DNA of 52,362 nt from Candidatus Falkowiibacteriota bacterium (GCA_013791585.1 VMTK01000019.1:1-52362); one strand, 5' to 3'. Shown: positions 7,924 through 17,007, counted from the first letter of the stretch. Notes: generated by a model not told the origin, from the letters alone. Numbers and translations are program-made.

Positions 7924-9816
7924 ATGCGTTATGAGAAAAAAATTTGGATGATAAAGCATTGGAGAGGATTAATATTATGTATTTTAGCCCTTGGTTTTTT
8001 CATTGGAACAAGCAGTTTTAATTATTTTACCCAAGACGCTGATTTTGTAAAATGGCTGTCGCCGGACGAAGCCGCCAATTACGCTTTTGCCAAGTTCTAC
8101 GGCCAGGAAGGGGAGCTGGCGATTTTTGAAAAGTATAATTTATACGCCGGCGATATAATGCATCCTCGCAGTATGCGATCTGATAATGGGTTTATAAAGC
8201 CAGTCAGCTTTCTCGGGATTATTTTAATTTATGGCAAAATAATCAGCTTGGCAAGCTATAAAATTCTGCCGTTTTTAACGCCTTTTTTTGCCGCCTTGGG
8301 AATTGTTTTTTATTATTTGATTGTTAAAAAGATTTTTGGCAAACGCAATGCGTTAATATCAGCTTTTTTGCTCGCTTGTTTCCCCGTTTATATTTATTAC
8401 AGCGCGCGGAGCATGTTTCATAATGTCTTGTTTTGCGTTTTGCTTGTAATGGGATTGTACTATGGCGTTTTGATGGCGAGGAGAAGAAATAAAGGGACTG
8501 TCCAAAAAGTATCCTTCTACCGAGCTTTAGCTCGGGTTCCCGTGGCTTCAGCCACTAATATTAGCGAAGCTAAAGCTTCAAAACCCGACTTAAAAGTCGG
8601 TAGAAGCAGTTTTCAGACAGTTCCTTGTTTATATGCGGCTTTGGCCGGCGGCTTTATCGGCCTGGCGGTTATAACGCGAACATCTGAATTAATTTGGCTG
8701 GCTCCCGCGTTATTAATTCTTTGGATTTTCAACATTAAGAAAGTCGGCTTAACAAAATTAATTGTGTTTTTGTGTTTTTGCGCTTTAATGTTTCTCCCTG
8801 TTTTTTGTTGGAATCAAATTTTATACGGAGCTTATTCCCAAGGCGGCTATCCTGAAATGAATCAATCTATTTTAGAAATAAAACAAGCCGGCGCTGATTT
8901 AATAAAATCAACTTTTGGAGAGCGCGTCCGCCGCTACAATGACTTGCTGGCTGATTTTAAAAATAATATATTTTATTTCGGTTTTCATCCCGGCCAGAGC
9001 TTGAAAGCTTTTTATAATTATTTTGTTAAAATGTTTTATTGGATATTCTGGCCGGCAGTTTTAGGCGGAATTTTGTTTTTGCAAAAATGGCGCAAGTGGA
9101 AACGCAAACATTGGGCATATTTGTCGTCTTATTTTATTATTTCTCTTATTTTGTTATTTTACTATGGCAGCTGGGGGCTTAACGACAATCCCGACCCGAG
9201 CCGATTTACCATAGGCAATTCCTACACCCGCTATTGGCTGCCGATTTACATGGGCGCTTTGCCTTTTGTAAGTTTTTTAATTATTAAGCTGACTAGGGTT
9301 TTATTTTTTTGGTATGATGCTAATCCGCGAATTAATGCGAATGTTGCGAATCGCGAATATACTAATATGGTTAAGAGGCCGAGTAAAATATTTTTAATTA
9401 ATTGCGCGCGGATTATAATAATTATTTTAATATCATTTATTTCAATCCAATTTGTTTTATTCGGCAGTGAGGAAGGATTGGTTTTTACGGCCCAGCGGCA
9501 GAGAGAAGCCAAAGCAGAATTGGAAAAAATTATAGAATTGACTGAAAACAATTCAGTTATAGTAACCCGTTACCATGACAAGCTGCTGTTCCCGGAGCGA
9601 AAAGTAATAGTAGGGCTTTTTGACAATAAAGAAATGGTGGAAAAATACTCTATTTTAGCAAAATATATTCCGGTTTATTATTATAATTTTACTTTTCCCC
9701 AAGCTGATATTGATTATTTAAACAACAGAAGATTAGCGGAAGCTGGTTTAAGTATTGAGAAGGTTGAACAGGTGACAGGAGAGTTTACGCTTTATAAGTT
9801 ATTAAAAAAGCAATAA
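7924..9816 (+). CDS. GT39-like integral membrane glycosyltransferase with in-frame repeat insertions
   Basis: A 630-residue protein with an N-terminal membrane helix, an extracytoplasmic loop with acidic residues (SPDEAANYAFAKF near residue 45), many further helices and a short C-terminal soluble tail. This matches GT39/ArnT-type transferases that use polyprenyl-phosphate sugars. Two translated repeats are embedded: residues about 191-234 (8494-8624; contains FYRALARVPVASATN and KPDLKVGRS) and residues about 466-480 (9319-9362; NPRINANVANRE). A second ATG at 7948 is possible because the first one abuts the heptamer repeat. Specificity is unknown. Confidence 0.7.
   Translation: MRYEKKIWMIKHWRGLILCILALGFFIGTSSFNYFTQDADFVKWLSPDEAANYAFAKFYGQEGELAIFEKYNLYAGDIMHPRSMRSDNGFIKPVSFLGIILIYGKIISLASYKILPFLTPFFAALGIVFYYLIVKKIFGKRNALISAFLLACFPVYIYYSARSMFHNVLFCVLLVMGLYYGVLMARRRNKGTVQKVSFYRALARVPVASATNISEAKASKPDLKVGRSSFQTVPCLYAALAGGFIGLAVITRTSELIWLAPALLILWIFNIKKVGLTKLIVFLCFCALMFLPVFCWNQILYGAYSQGGYPEMNQSILEIKQAGADLIKSTFGERVRRYNDLLADFKNNIFYFGFHPGQSLKAFYNYFVKMFYWIFWPAVLGGILFLQKWRKWKRKHWAYLSSYFIISLILLFYYGSWGLNDNPDPSRFTIGNSYTRYWLPIYMGALPFVSFLIIKLTRVLFFWYDANPRINANVANREYTNMVKRPSKIFLINCARIIIIILISFISIQFVLFGSEEGLVFTAQRQREAKAELEKIIELTENNSVIVTRYHDKLLFPERKVIVGLFDNKEMVEKYSILAKYIPVYYYNFTFPQADIDYLNNRRLAEAGLSIEKVEQVTGEFTLYKLLKKQ
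8494..8624. mobile_element. Palindromic element with GGGACTGTC ends, inserted in frame
   Basis: The ends GGGACTGTCCAAAAA and the inverse of TTTTCAGACAGTTCC enclose an inner inverted repeat, CTTCTACCGAG...CTCGGGTT against AAAACCCGACTTAAAAGTCGGTAGAAG. The inner part recurs between genes at 23490-23582. The element is 131 bases and the host frame is open across it. I see no clear flanking duplication. Confidence 0.75.
9319..9362. repeat. Translated GCGAATTAATGCGAAT repeat
   Basis: Units such as CCGCGAATTAATGCGAATGT resemble the palindromic repeats at 2691-2796 and 50527-50628. Here they lie inside the GT39-like gene and encode NPRINANVANRE. Confidence 0.65.
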
Positions 9817-9818
9817 GT

Positions 9819-9889
9819 ATCATATTAATCTTATAAATCCCTGCTTTTTATTTTTGCAGGGATTTATAAGATTAATATGATTTTTTTAT
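9819..9889. terminator. Strong intrinsic terminator with a 26-bp perfect stem
   Basis: The arms at 9819-9844 and 9856-9881 are perfectly complementary over 26 bases (ends ATCATATTAATC and CCCTGC), with an 11-base loop and a T-run after the right arm. It ends the upstream glycosyltransferase transcript. Confidence 0.9.
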
Positions 9890-9895
9890 TTATGC

Positions 9896-9901
9896 TATAA
9901 T
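9896..9901 (+). promoter_or_regulatory. Extended -10 promoter with probable leaderless start
   Basis: TGCTATAAT (TATAAT at 9896-9901) ends only six bases before the ATG at 9908. Transcription should begin at or next to the start codon, which implies a leaderless mRNA. Confidence 0.65.
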
Positions 9902-9907
9902 ATTTAT

Positions 9908-11185
9908 ATGACATGGAAGAAAAAGAAAATTAAAAAAATCGGCATTGACGCCAGGTTTTACGGGCCGATCGGCAAGGGTTTGGGCCGCTATACGCAGGAG
10001 ATAGCTGATAATGTGATTAAGATTGATCAAGCAAGCAAAGCGGAAAGCGGGCGTAATAAATATGTTGTATTTTTGCGCAAGGACAATTTTGATGAATTTG
10101 AAGCCGAAGCAGGCGTCCCGCCAGCGACATTGCAGAGCGGTTTAAACAAAAAGCCGGCTGCAGGCAATAGACCGGCGCCAACAGTTAAAAAAGTTTTAGC
10201 CGATGTTAAATGGTACAGCTTGGCCGAGCAGATTTTAATGCCTCTGCTTATTTGGCGCGAGCGCTTGGATTTAATGCATTTTCCGCATTTTAACGCGCCT
10301 GTTTTTTGTCCTGTCAAATTTGTTGTTACGATACACGATTTAATTTTAACAAAATTTCCAACAGCCAGAGCAACCACGCTCGGGCCTTTTTTGTATAAAA
10401 TAAAAAACCTGTTTTACAAAATAAATATTTGGCTGGCCGTGAAGCGGGCTAAACAAATTATCGCGGTTTCAGTTTTTACTAAAAATGATATTGTCAGGCA
10501 GTTCAAAGTCAAGCCGGATAAAGTGTCTGTTATTTACGAGGGCGTGGCAAATCTGGCCAAAGGCAGGGATTCTTTGTTTGCCGCGAAATTGGATGACAGA
10601 AAAACTCTTTTGGGGTATAATATAAACAATCCTTTCCTGCTTTATGTGGGCAACGCGTATCCGCATAAAAATTTGGAAGGGTTGATTGATGTTTTTGTTG
10701 GATTAAATAAACAACACCCTGATTTAAGATTGGTTTTAGTGGGGCAGGAAGATTATTTTTATAAAAGAATCAAGGATTATGCCAAGCAGTTTGGCTTGCG
10801 TGAAGAGAACAATGCTGATCCGGCAGTAATTTTCCCCGGGTATGTTCAGGATGCCGAGCTGGAAATATTATTCAAAAAAGCGCTGGCTTATGTTTTCCCT
10901 TCTTTTTACGAGGGGTTCGGTTTGCCGCCGCTGGAAGCAATGGCCAAGGGCTGTCCGGTTGTTAGTTCTGACAAATCAAGCATGCCGGAAGTTCTGGGCG
11001 GCGCGGCGATTTATTTTAACCCGGATGACAAGCAGGATATGAGGGATAAAATTGAGCAGGTTATTCAAGATGAAAATCTTCGCAAGGATTTAATCAAAAA
11101 GGGCTATGAGCAGGCGAAGAAATATAATTGGTGGGAATGCGCCAGAAAGACTCTGGAAGTTTATAATAGGATATTGCGGAAATAA
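9908..11185 (+). CDS. GT4-family glycosyltransferase
   Basis: A 425-residue retaining glycosyltransferase of the GT-B fold. The N-terminal domain starts with GIDARFYGPIGKGLGRYTQEI. The C-terminal donor domain has the GT4 signature PSFYEGFGLPPLEAMAKG with the E-x7-E pattern near residues 330-345. It transfers a sugar from a nucleotide-sugar donor on the cytoplasmic face, probably onto a lipid-linked or surface glycan as its neighbours suggest. Residues about 63-92 (about 10095-10185; GVPPATLQSG ... AAGNRPAPT) look like another translated repeat insertion in a loop of the N-terminal domain. It is transcribed from its own promoter just upstream. Confidence 0.85.
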   Translation: MTWKKKKIKKIGIDARFYGPIGKGLGRYTQEIADNVIKIDQASKAESGRNKYVVFLRKDNFDEFEAEAGVPPATLQSGLNKKPAAGNRPAPTVKKVLADVKWYSLAEQILMPLLIWRERLDLMHFPHFNAPVFCPVKFVVTIHDLILTKFPTARATTLGPFLYKIKNLFYKINIWLAVKRAKQIIAVSVFTKNDIVRQFKVKPDKVSVIYEGVANLAKGRDSLFAAKLDDRKTLLGYNINNPFLLYVGNAYPHKNLEGLIDVFVGLNKQHPDLRLVLVGQEDYFYKRIKDYAKQFGLREENNADPAVIFPGYVQDAELEILFKKALAYVFPSFYEGFGLPPLEAMAKGCPVVSSDKSSMPEVLGGAAIYFNPDDKQDMRDKIEQVIQDENLRKDLIKKGYEQAKKYNWWECARKTLEVYNRILRK

Positions 11186-11229
11186 AAAAAGACCTTATTA
11201 TAATCCATTGCTGAATTATAATAAGGTCT
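11183..11229 (-). terminator. Terminator between convergent genes
   Basis: Perfect 15-base arms, AGACCTTATTATAAT (11190-11204) and its inverse (11215-11229). The A7 run at 11183-11189 is a T-run for the minus-strand gene that ends at 11248. Confidence 0.85.
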
Positions 11230-11247
11230 GTCTGAGAGTTGAATTGC

Positions 11248-11703
11248 CTATTTTCTTTTGGCAAAGCCGATGTATGCTGGTGGTTTGCCATTGAAGGTCA
11301 TCTTTATGCAAGGCGCCCAAGATTCCAAAGTTGTGATCGTGTCGCGTATGGCGAACGATAGATTAGTTTTTGAACCCATGGTAATTTCAGCATCGAAATA
11401 ATATACCTTTGACAATCTGCTTGTTTCCAGACTTTTTATAGTTTTTTCCCAAAGAGTAAATTTGGCTGGTAACTTTTTACCAGCATCATCCGGTCTTGCT
11501 CCATAGACATTAATCATCACATAACCGCCCGGAATATTTCGAACGCAAATCAGCCTTTTTGGGATTGTTATTTTTTTGCCCAAGTTGTTAGTGAAACTTG
11601 TCTCAGAAAGGAAAGTTGGATTTTTGTCAATTTTGAATAGAGCCAAAATTGGATTTTCAAATATTTTTTTTCTGTCAATAACCTCACATTTTTGTTTTGC
11701 CAT
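11248..11703 (-). CDS. Uncharacterised 151-residue protein
   Basis: I do not recognise this family. It is a soluble, basic, mixed alpha/beta-looking protein with no signal peptide, membrane segment or cysteine cluster. The start is well supported: GGGAGG lies eight bases upstream of the ATG at 11703. It is a single-gene unit with its own terminator (11183-11229), flanked upstream by a dense palindrome region (11749-12038). The strong ribosome-binding site suggests it is well expressed. Confidence 0.6.
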   Translation of the reverse strand: MAKQKCEVIDRKKIFENPILALFKIDKNPTFLSETSFTNNLGKKITIPKRLICVRNIPGGYVMINVYGARPDDAGKKLPAKFTLWEKTIKSLETSRLSKVYYFDAEITMGSKTNLSFAIRDTITTLESWAPCIKMTFNGKPPAYIGFAKRK

Positions 11704-11804
11704 GATTTATCCTCCCTTTGTATTTTGAGTGTTTGTTTATATTAAATTAATTGCCAAATCAATAACCATAAAAAATTTACAGCCATGAATTTGGCAATTA
11801 AATA

Positions 11805-11934
11805 GGGGCTGGTGATTTTTTATATATTTTGCCTGACTTTAGTCAGAGTTAAAAAATAAAAACGCTGATATTCGCTAATTAATTCTCACTAAAGTGAGGC
11901 AGAAATATAAAATTATAAAAAAATCACCAGCCCC
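11805..11934. mobile_element. MITE-like element with GGGGCTGGTGATTTTTTA ends
   Basis: The terminal arm GGGGCTGGTGATTTTTTATA pairs with the inverse at 11915-11934. An inner pair, GCCTGACTTTAGTCAG and CTCACTAAAGTGAGGC, lies within. The element is flanked by the direct repeat TAAATA (11799-11804 and 11935-11940, 7 bases if the ambiguous G is counted), as expected of a target duplication. Confidence 0.7.
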
Positions 11935-12006
11935 TAAATAGAATTTTTTCAAAGAGCGGAAAATTTTATATTAAATTAATATATCATAGTTTATGATAAT
12001 TGTCAA

Positions 12007-12034
12007 CCCCGTTAGATAATTTATCTAAACGGGG
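12007..12034. mobile_element. Minimal 28-base CCCCG...CGGGG palindrome with TCAA duplication
   Basis: CCCCGTTAGATAA and TTATCTAAACGGGG form an almost perfect hairpin. It is flanked by the direct repeat TCAA (12003-12006 and 12035-12038). Same end type and same 4-base duplication as the larger elements at 3928, 35449, 39417 and 47563. Confidence 0.7.
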
Positions 12035-12075
12035 TCAATAGCAAGAGTAATTTCTTGGCTTAAATTAGTGAAAAA

Positions 12076-14616
12076 ATGAGAAAAAGAAATGAACAATTTA
12101 ATAATATTAATAATACGGACAAGCCGTCTAATTTTGTTATTGACTTAAAACAGCAGTTTATAAATAAAGAAGAGAAAAAGCAAGACAGACAGGGCATTAA
12201 AAATTTTTGGCACGGGGTTAAATCGCGAAAATATTTAAACACGAAAACACGAAAACACGAAAACACAAAAACACTGAAACACGAAAACACAAAACTTGTG
12301 CCGTACCGCGATACGGTAACACGAAAATATGATGAGGTGACGCGTGATTTTTTTCATAAGCTTAAAGATCTGCGCTTTAAATACAAGAAGAAAATAGGCA
12401 AACCGGCTTTGCTTAATAAATTTAAAAATTTATATTTAAAATATAAAAACAAACCCCGCGCAAAAAATGCCTCTAACGAAGCCCAGCGCCAAAAACTTTT
12501 GGCGCTGGGCGAAGTCGGAAGGTCAAATAATTTATCGCGGTCGGTTGCGCAAAGCAACCAAAAAGAGACGCCTTTTGTGCGGGGTTTAAGGCCGATATTG
12601 TATTTTGCCGCAATGCTGTTCATTTTAATACTGCCGTTTAAAGCTTTTGTTTATTACAAATCATTAAGCATAGCTGATTTGCGCGGCAAAGTGGTTGGCG
12701 CGTCTGAAGCCGCCATAAGCGAACTTTTTCAAGCCGGCAAAACAGTTTCTGAGTTTGATTTTACGCAAGCCGGCGCGTCTTTTTCCTCGGCGGGAAATAA
12801 TTTTTTAACAGCCCAAAATGAATTAAATGAAATCAGCGGTTTTCTTTTTGCGCTAGCCGGCTTGGCGCCCAGTGATGAATTAAAATTAGCTTCCTGCTCA
12901 AAAGATATTTTGGCGGCTGGCGAAACAGCTTCTAATTTGGGAATGAGCTTGAGCATGGCCATGGAAAGCTTAGTTGGCGGAGAAGATGATTTTTTGGCTG
13001 AATTTGAAAAAAACGCGCTGCAAGCGATAACATACGCGCATGATCTTGGCGAAAAATTAAAAAAAATAGATGCTGAAAATCTGCCGCAAGAATATCAAGA
13101 GCAATTTTTGTTGATGCGGGAAAAGTCGGAATTCTTGGAAGAATCGTTTAATGGATTTTCCGATTTGCTTTCCGGCATTAAAATTTTTGCCGGCGTTGAT
13201 CAAGATAAAAGATATTTATTAGTTTTTCAAAACAATACGGAAATGAGGGCCAGCGGCGGATTTATAGGAAGCTACGCATTAGTTGATTTTAAAAACGGCA
13301 AAATAAAAAACATTGAAGCGCCGGGCGGAGGAAGCTATGATACCGAAGCAGGATTGTACGCGCGAGTTGCCGCGCCAAAGCCGCTTCACTTGGTAAATCC
13401 TTTGTGGCATTTCTGGGACGCCAATTGGTGGCCTGATTGGCCTAAGTCAGCCAAGAAATTAATGTGGTTTTACGAGAAAAGCGACGGCCCGACTGTTGAC
13501 GGAGTTATAAGCTTCACCCCTACGGTTATTGAGGGGATATTGGAGGCAATCGGCCCGATTGATATGGCGGAGAAATATGGAGCGGTAATCAGCGCTGATA
13601 ATTTTTGGCTTACGGTCCAGGCCATTGCGGAAGAAAAGCCGGAGCCGGGATTGCTTGTGGCGGCCTCTGCGGATAACCGGCAAGAAGAAGAAAAACACGC
13701 TCCTAAGAAAATCATCGGAGATTTGCTGGAAGCGATATTGGCGGAATTGCCCAACAGATTGGATAAAGAAAGCATTGTTAATTTAATAAAAGTTTTGGAA
13801 AAAAATTTAAACGAAAAGCATATTTTATTTTATTTTGCTGATAATGAACTGCAAGAAAAAGTTGAAGAATACGGCTGGGACGGGAAAATCAAGCAAAGCC
13901 TTAAGGATTATTTGGCTGTAATCAACACCAATATAGCAGGAGGCAAAAGCGATAAAAAAATCAAAGAAACAATTAATCATAGCGCCGAAATAACGCAAGA
14001 CGGATCAATAATCAGCACAGTAACAATAAAGCGCGAGCATACAGGAGTTAAAAACGAGCCGTTTTCCGGAGTTCGCAATGTGAATTGGATGAGAGTTTAT
14101 GTCCCGCTTGGCAGCGAGCTTATTGAAGCGCGCGGCTTTGAACAGCCGGATGATATTTATTTTGAAGATCCTGACGCCGGCTGGCTCAAGGATCCTGATT
14201 TAGACAGAGAGGAAGCCGCGGCTCAAATCCATTTGCCCAGCAACACTAAAGTATATGAAGAATCTTGGAAGACGGTTTTTGCCAACTGGACAATGGTTGA
14301 TCCGGGCGAAACCGATGTTGTTTACCTTAAATACAAGCTGCCTTTTAAGCTGGAAAAAAAAGATAATAATAATATTATAGAAAAGATTAAAAGTTATTTT
14401 AGCGCGAGCCAAGAGCCGCTTTATCCTTATTCTATTTTAATCCAAAAGCAGTCCGGGTCGCTGGCCAGTTTTATAAATTCAAGCTTAACATTAGATGATA
14501 ATTTTAAAATAGTTTGGAAATATCCAGAAGAATTGAGCGCGGACAGCAATGGCTGGAATATAAACAGCGATTTATCCGTTGACAGATATTGGGCGGTGAT
14601 GATGGAGAAGGAATAG
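12076..14616 (+). CDS. DUF4012-domain membrane-anchored protein with two translated repeat insertions
   Basis: An 846-residue protein: a basic cytoplasmic N-terminal region of about 170 residues, one membrane helix (about 174-192, LYFAAMLFILILPF), then a large extracytoplasmic part with the DUF4012 domain at about residues 370-620 (recognisable by YLLVFQNNTEMRASGGFIG and DANWWPDWP). DUF4012 proteins are widespread in CPR and Gram-positive bacteria and occur near exopolysaccharide genes; their biochemical role is not established. The N-terminal region carries TRKHENTK-type sequence from an ACACGAAA array (12237-12334) and a 45-codon palindromic element (12454-12584) just before the membrane helix. 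Both keep the frame. Confidence 0.85.
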   Translation: MRKRNEQFNNINNTDKPSNFVIDLKQQFINKEEKKQDRQGIKNFWHGVKSRKYLNTKTRKHENTKTLKHENTKLVPYRDTVTRKYDEVTRDFFHKLKDLRFKYKKKIGKPALLNKFKNLYLKYKNKPRAKNASNEAQRQKLLALGEVGRSNNLSRSVAQSNQKETPFVRGLRPILYFAAMLFILILPFKAFVYYKSLSIADLRGKVVGASEAAISELFQAGKTVSEFDFTQAGASFSSAGNNFLTAQNELNEISGFLFALAGLAPSDELKLASCSKDILAAGETASNLGMSLSMAMESLVGGEDDFLAEFEKNALQAITYAHDLGEKLKKIDAENLPQEYQEQFLLMREKSEFLEESFNGFSDLLSGIKIFAGVDQDKRYLLVFQNNTEMRASGGFIGSYALVDFKNGKIKNIEAPGGGSYDTEAGLYARVAAPKPLHLVNPLWHFWDANWWPDWPKSAKKLMWFYEKSDGPTVDGVISFTPTVIEGILEAIGPIDMAEKYGAVISADNFWLTVQAIAEEKPEPGLLVAASADNRQEEEKHAPKKIIGDLLEAILAELPNRLDKESIVNLIKVLEKNLNEKHILFYFADNELQEKVEEYGWDGKIKQSLKDYLAVINTNIAGGKSDKKIKETINHSAEITQDGSIISTVTIKREHTGVKNEPFSGVRNVNWMRVYVPLGSELIEARGFEQPDDIYFEDPDAGWLKDPDLDREEAAAQIHLPSNTKVYEESWKTVFANWTMVDPGETDVVYLKYKLPFKLEKKDNNNIIEKIKSYFSASQEPLYPYSILIQKQSGSLASFINSSLTLDDNFKIVWKYPEELSADSNGWNINSDLSVDRYWAVMMEKE
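12237..12334. repeat. Translated AACACGAAA tandem array
   Basis: Repeated ACACGAAA units end in a small hairpin, GTACCGCGATACGGTAAC. The same arrangement occurs in a GT4 gene (about 26081-26140), and a longer array lies between genes at 14617-14776. It encodes TRKHENTKTLKHENTK. Confidence 0.8.
12454..12584. mobile_element. 131-base CCCCGCGC-ended palindromic element in the DUF4012 gene
   Basis: This is one of three near-identical 131-base copies (others at 35449-35579 and 39417-39547). Ends CCCCGCGCAAAA and inverse; internal hairpin GCCCAGCGCCAAAA...TTTTGGCGCTGGGC. 131 plus a 4-base duplication makes 135 bases, exactly 45 codons. The flanks here (CAAA and TTTA) no longer match. Confidence 0.9.
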
Positions 14617-14934
14617 AACACAAAAACACAAAAACACGAAAACACTCGGCTTCGCCTCAAAACACAAAAACATGAAAACACGAAAACACTCGGCTTCGCC
14701 TCAAAACACGAAAACACGAAAACACGAAAACACGAAAACACTCGGCTTCGCCTCAAAACACGAAAACACGAAAACACACTGCGTTGGCTCCATAGTTCCC
14801 CCGTAGTACTACGGGGGACTGTGGAGCCAGAATGCAAGCCGTTGATTTTTGCAAAACAGCTCCACAGCCCCAATTGCGATTGGGGACTATGGAGCCGACG
14901 TAGTTAATAAAATAATAAATTAATAAAATAAGCT
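14617..14934. repeat. Gene-free stretch: AACACGAAA array and GGCTCCATAGTCCCC hairpins
   Basis: 14617-14776 is a degenerate array of AAAACACG units interrupted three times by ACTCGGCTTCGCCTC. 14784-14829 is a hairpin with arms GGCTCCATAGTTCCCCC and GGGGGACTGTGGAGCC. About 14860-14896 is a second hairpin of the same type (CTCCACAGCCCC ... GGGGACTATGGAG). No gene or clear promoter is seen in these 318 bases. Confidence 0.8.
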
Positions 14935-17007
14935 ATGCCGAAAATAAATTTACAAAATCAAGATCAGGAAAATGACGATATAAGGATAAAAGAAGAAAGC
15001 GAGCCAAGCTTGGCTGAATTTATAAAAAGGCCTGTTCCCAGCGAAGAGGAGCTTGAAGATTTTGAAAATATGGTTGGCGAAGAGCATGGTTTTTCATCAG
15101 GCGGCCTTACGGAAGCGAAAGAAGATGAAATAGAAGAAAGTTTGTCGGAAATTTACAGAGACGAAAACGGCGGCTCGGTTAATGTAAGAAAATTAGACAT
15201 AAAAAAGAAGCATAGTTTTTTCTTTTTCGCGTTTTCTTTTTTGATTACAGCGGCTATTTTAGCCGGCGCGGCATTCGGCATTTATTCCTACTACGCGCAA
15301 TCCGGCTCCGGCTCCCGTTCTGTTGAGTTTTTTATTGAAAGCAAAAAAGAAGTTATCGCCGGCGAAGAATTTTTTTATGTCGTTAATTATAAAAACTTGG
15401 AAAGAGTGGATATTAAAAATGTTGAAATAAAATTAATTTATCCGCAAAATTTTATATTTCTGGACAGCGAGCCGGCAGCCGGCGGCAAAAAAGACACTTG
15501 GCGTTTTGATTCAATATCCGCCAACCGCGAAGGCATAGTAAAAATCAAAGGCAAGCTGATAGCCGCAACCGGCCAATCCAGCATAATTTTGGCAGACATA
15601 ACATGGACTCCGGCTAATTTTTCCAGTGAATTCAAAAAATCTTCCAGCTTTGAAACAGTTATAAAAAACAGCGGAATAGAATTCTCTTTTGTCAACCAAA
15701 ACAGCGCGCTGGTCGGAGATGAAAATGAAATAATCGTTAAGCATAAAGCCAAAGAAGAAAATTATATTAATAATTTTCGTTTAATTATCGATCCGGCTGA
15801 TAATATTGATTTTTCTCCGTCAGACGCTGTTTACAAAGAAAATAAAAGCGAATGGATTGAATATTCAGGCGGCGGCGCGTGGCAGATCAGCGAAGTTGCT
15901 GAAAAAGAAAAAGAAATTAAAATAAAGTTTAAATTTACCGATAAGAAATCGGATAATCAGGATATAGTTTTGAAGTTTGAGCATTTAATTATTGAAGAAG
16001 CAAAAGACGGGGTTAATGCTTTGAAAAAATATTATTTATTTCAAGAAGAAGCAATCGCCTATGAAGTTATAAAAAGCGATTTAAATTTAAGTTTAATCAT
16101 CAACGGCAATCAGTCGGATCAAGGAATAGATTTTGGCCAGACATTGAATTATTCAATTGTTTACGCCAATAAGGGCCAGTCAATCATGAAAGATATAGTG
16201 ATTATGGCGGTTCTGGAAAGCGAGTTTTTGGATTGGCCGTCATTGAGCGATAAAAATAGCGGCAAAATCAGCGATAACGCGATAATTTGGAGCAAGAAAG
16301 AAATACCATCGCTTGAATCTCTTGATATGAACGATGAAGGAATTATTGATTTTTCTATTCAAGCATCGCCTTTTTCAGAAATTGATTTAAGCAAAAAATA
16401 TCAAGTAAAAAGTTACGCGCAATACAGCATAGGAGCGGCTTCCGGCAGCGGGGAAGCAGCAAGCGGAGAAGCAACAGGCGCGGACAAGGATGACAAGCGC
16501 AGCAACACCATAATAAATAAAATCAACAGCGATCTGTCGCTGGATGAGCAGGTTCGGTATTTTAATGACGACAATATCGCCGTAGGAAGCGGCCCTTTGC
16601 CGCCTAAAGCCGGAGAAACCACCAGCTATAAAGTCTACTGGGCTTTGACTAATAATTTGCACGAGCTGTCCGGCTTGCAAGTTATCGCGAATTTGCCGAA
16701 TTACGTTAAGTGGGATAATAAAAACCGCGCTTCAGCCGGCAATATACAATATGACAGCGAGACAGGCAATGTTGTTTGGCAAATCGGCCGTTTGCCGAAT
16801 ACGGTTTATCGCGCTGACGCGGAATTCAATATCAGCATTACGCCCGCGGCCGATGATATTAATAAAATAATGGTGCTTCTGCCAGGAACAATCGCGCAGG
16901 CGGTTGATTATGAAACAAAAGATTCTATCAATAAAACAGGAAGCGCGAAAACCACAAAATTGGAAGATGACGATATCGTGGAGAGCGATGGGAGAGTGGT
17001 TGAATAA
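14935..17007 (+). CDS. Large surface protein with a single membrane anchor and Ig/DUF11-like repeats
   Basis: 690 residues: an acidic cytoplasmic N terminus, one membrane helix (about 94-118, FFFAFSFLITAAILAGAAFG), and a long extracytoplasmic region of beta-strand-rich modules. These resemble DUF11/CARDB-like domains (for example VNYKNLERVDIKNVEIKLIYP and YSIVYANKGQSIMKDI). No catalytic motif is seen. It is probably a cell-surface structural or adhesion protein, possibly working with the upstream DUF4012 protein. It is separated from that gene by a long repeat region, so a shared transcript is uncertain. The exact family is not recognised. Confidence 0.65.
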   Translation: MPKINLQNQDQENDDIRIKEESEPSLAEFIKRPVPSEEELEDFENMVGEEHGFSSGGLTEAKEDEIEESLSEIYRDENGGSVNVRKLDIKKKHSFFFFAFSFLITAAILAGAAFGIYSYYAQSGSGSRSVEFFIESKKEVIAGEEFFYVVNYKNLERVDIKNVEIKLIYPQNFIFLDSEPAAGGKKDTWRFDSISANREGIVKIKGKLIAATGQSSIILADITWTPANFSSEFKKSSSFETVIKNSGIEFSFVNQNSALVGDENEIIVKHKAKEENYINNFRLIIDPADNIDFSPSDAVYKENKSEWIEYSGGGAWQISEVAEKEKEIKIKFKFTDKKSDNQDIVLKFEHLIIEEAKDGVNALKKYYLFQEEAIAYEVIKSDLNLSLIINGNQSDQGIDFGQTLNYSIVYANKGQSIMKDIVIMAVLESEFLDWPSLSDKNSGKISDNAIIWSKKEIPSLESLDMNDEGIIDFSIQASPFSEIDLSKKYQVKSYAQYSIGAASGSGEAASGEATGADKDDKRSNTIINKINSDLSLDEQVRYFNDDNIAVGSGPLPPKAGETTSYKVYWALTNNLHELSGLQVIANLPNYVKWDNKNRASAGNIQYDSETGNVVWQIGRLPNTVYRADAEFNISITPAADDINKIMVLLPGTIAQAVDYETKDSINKTGSAKTTKLEDDDIVESDGRVVE

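Larger units (their letters stand above)
11704..12075. repeat. Gene-free stretch of stacked palindromes between divergent genes
   Basis: This 372-base gap has no convincing gene. It holds an inverted repeat ATTGCCAAAT/ATTTGGCAAT (about 11749-11798), a 130-base inverted-repeat element (11805-11934), a short palindrome ATCATAGTTTATGAT (about 11983-11998) and a 28-base CCCCG...CGGGG palindrome (12007-12034). Promoters for the flanking divergent genes must lie here, but none is clear. Confidence 0.7.

Noticed and set aside
12354-12623. Minus-strand 89-codon open frame in the DUF4012 gene
   Set aside because: It is the reverse frame of the 131-base palindromic element and its flanks. The same peptide type appears at the start of the PlsC-HAD gene because that copy is read from the other strand. 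No independent gene is needed.
14617-14776. CRISPR array
   Set aside because: Repeat units are short degenerate AAAACACG motifs without regular spacer length, and no cas gene is present.
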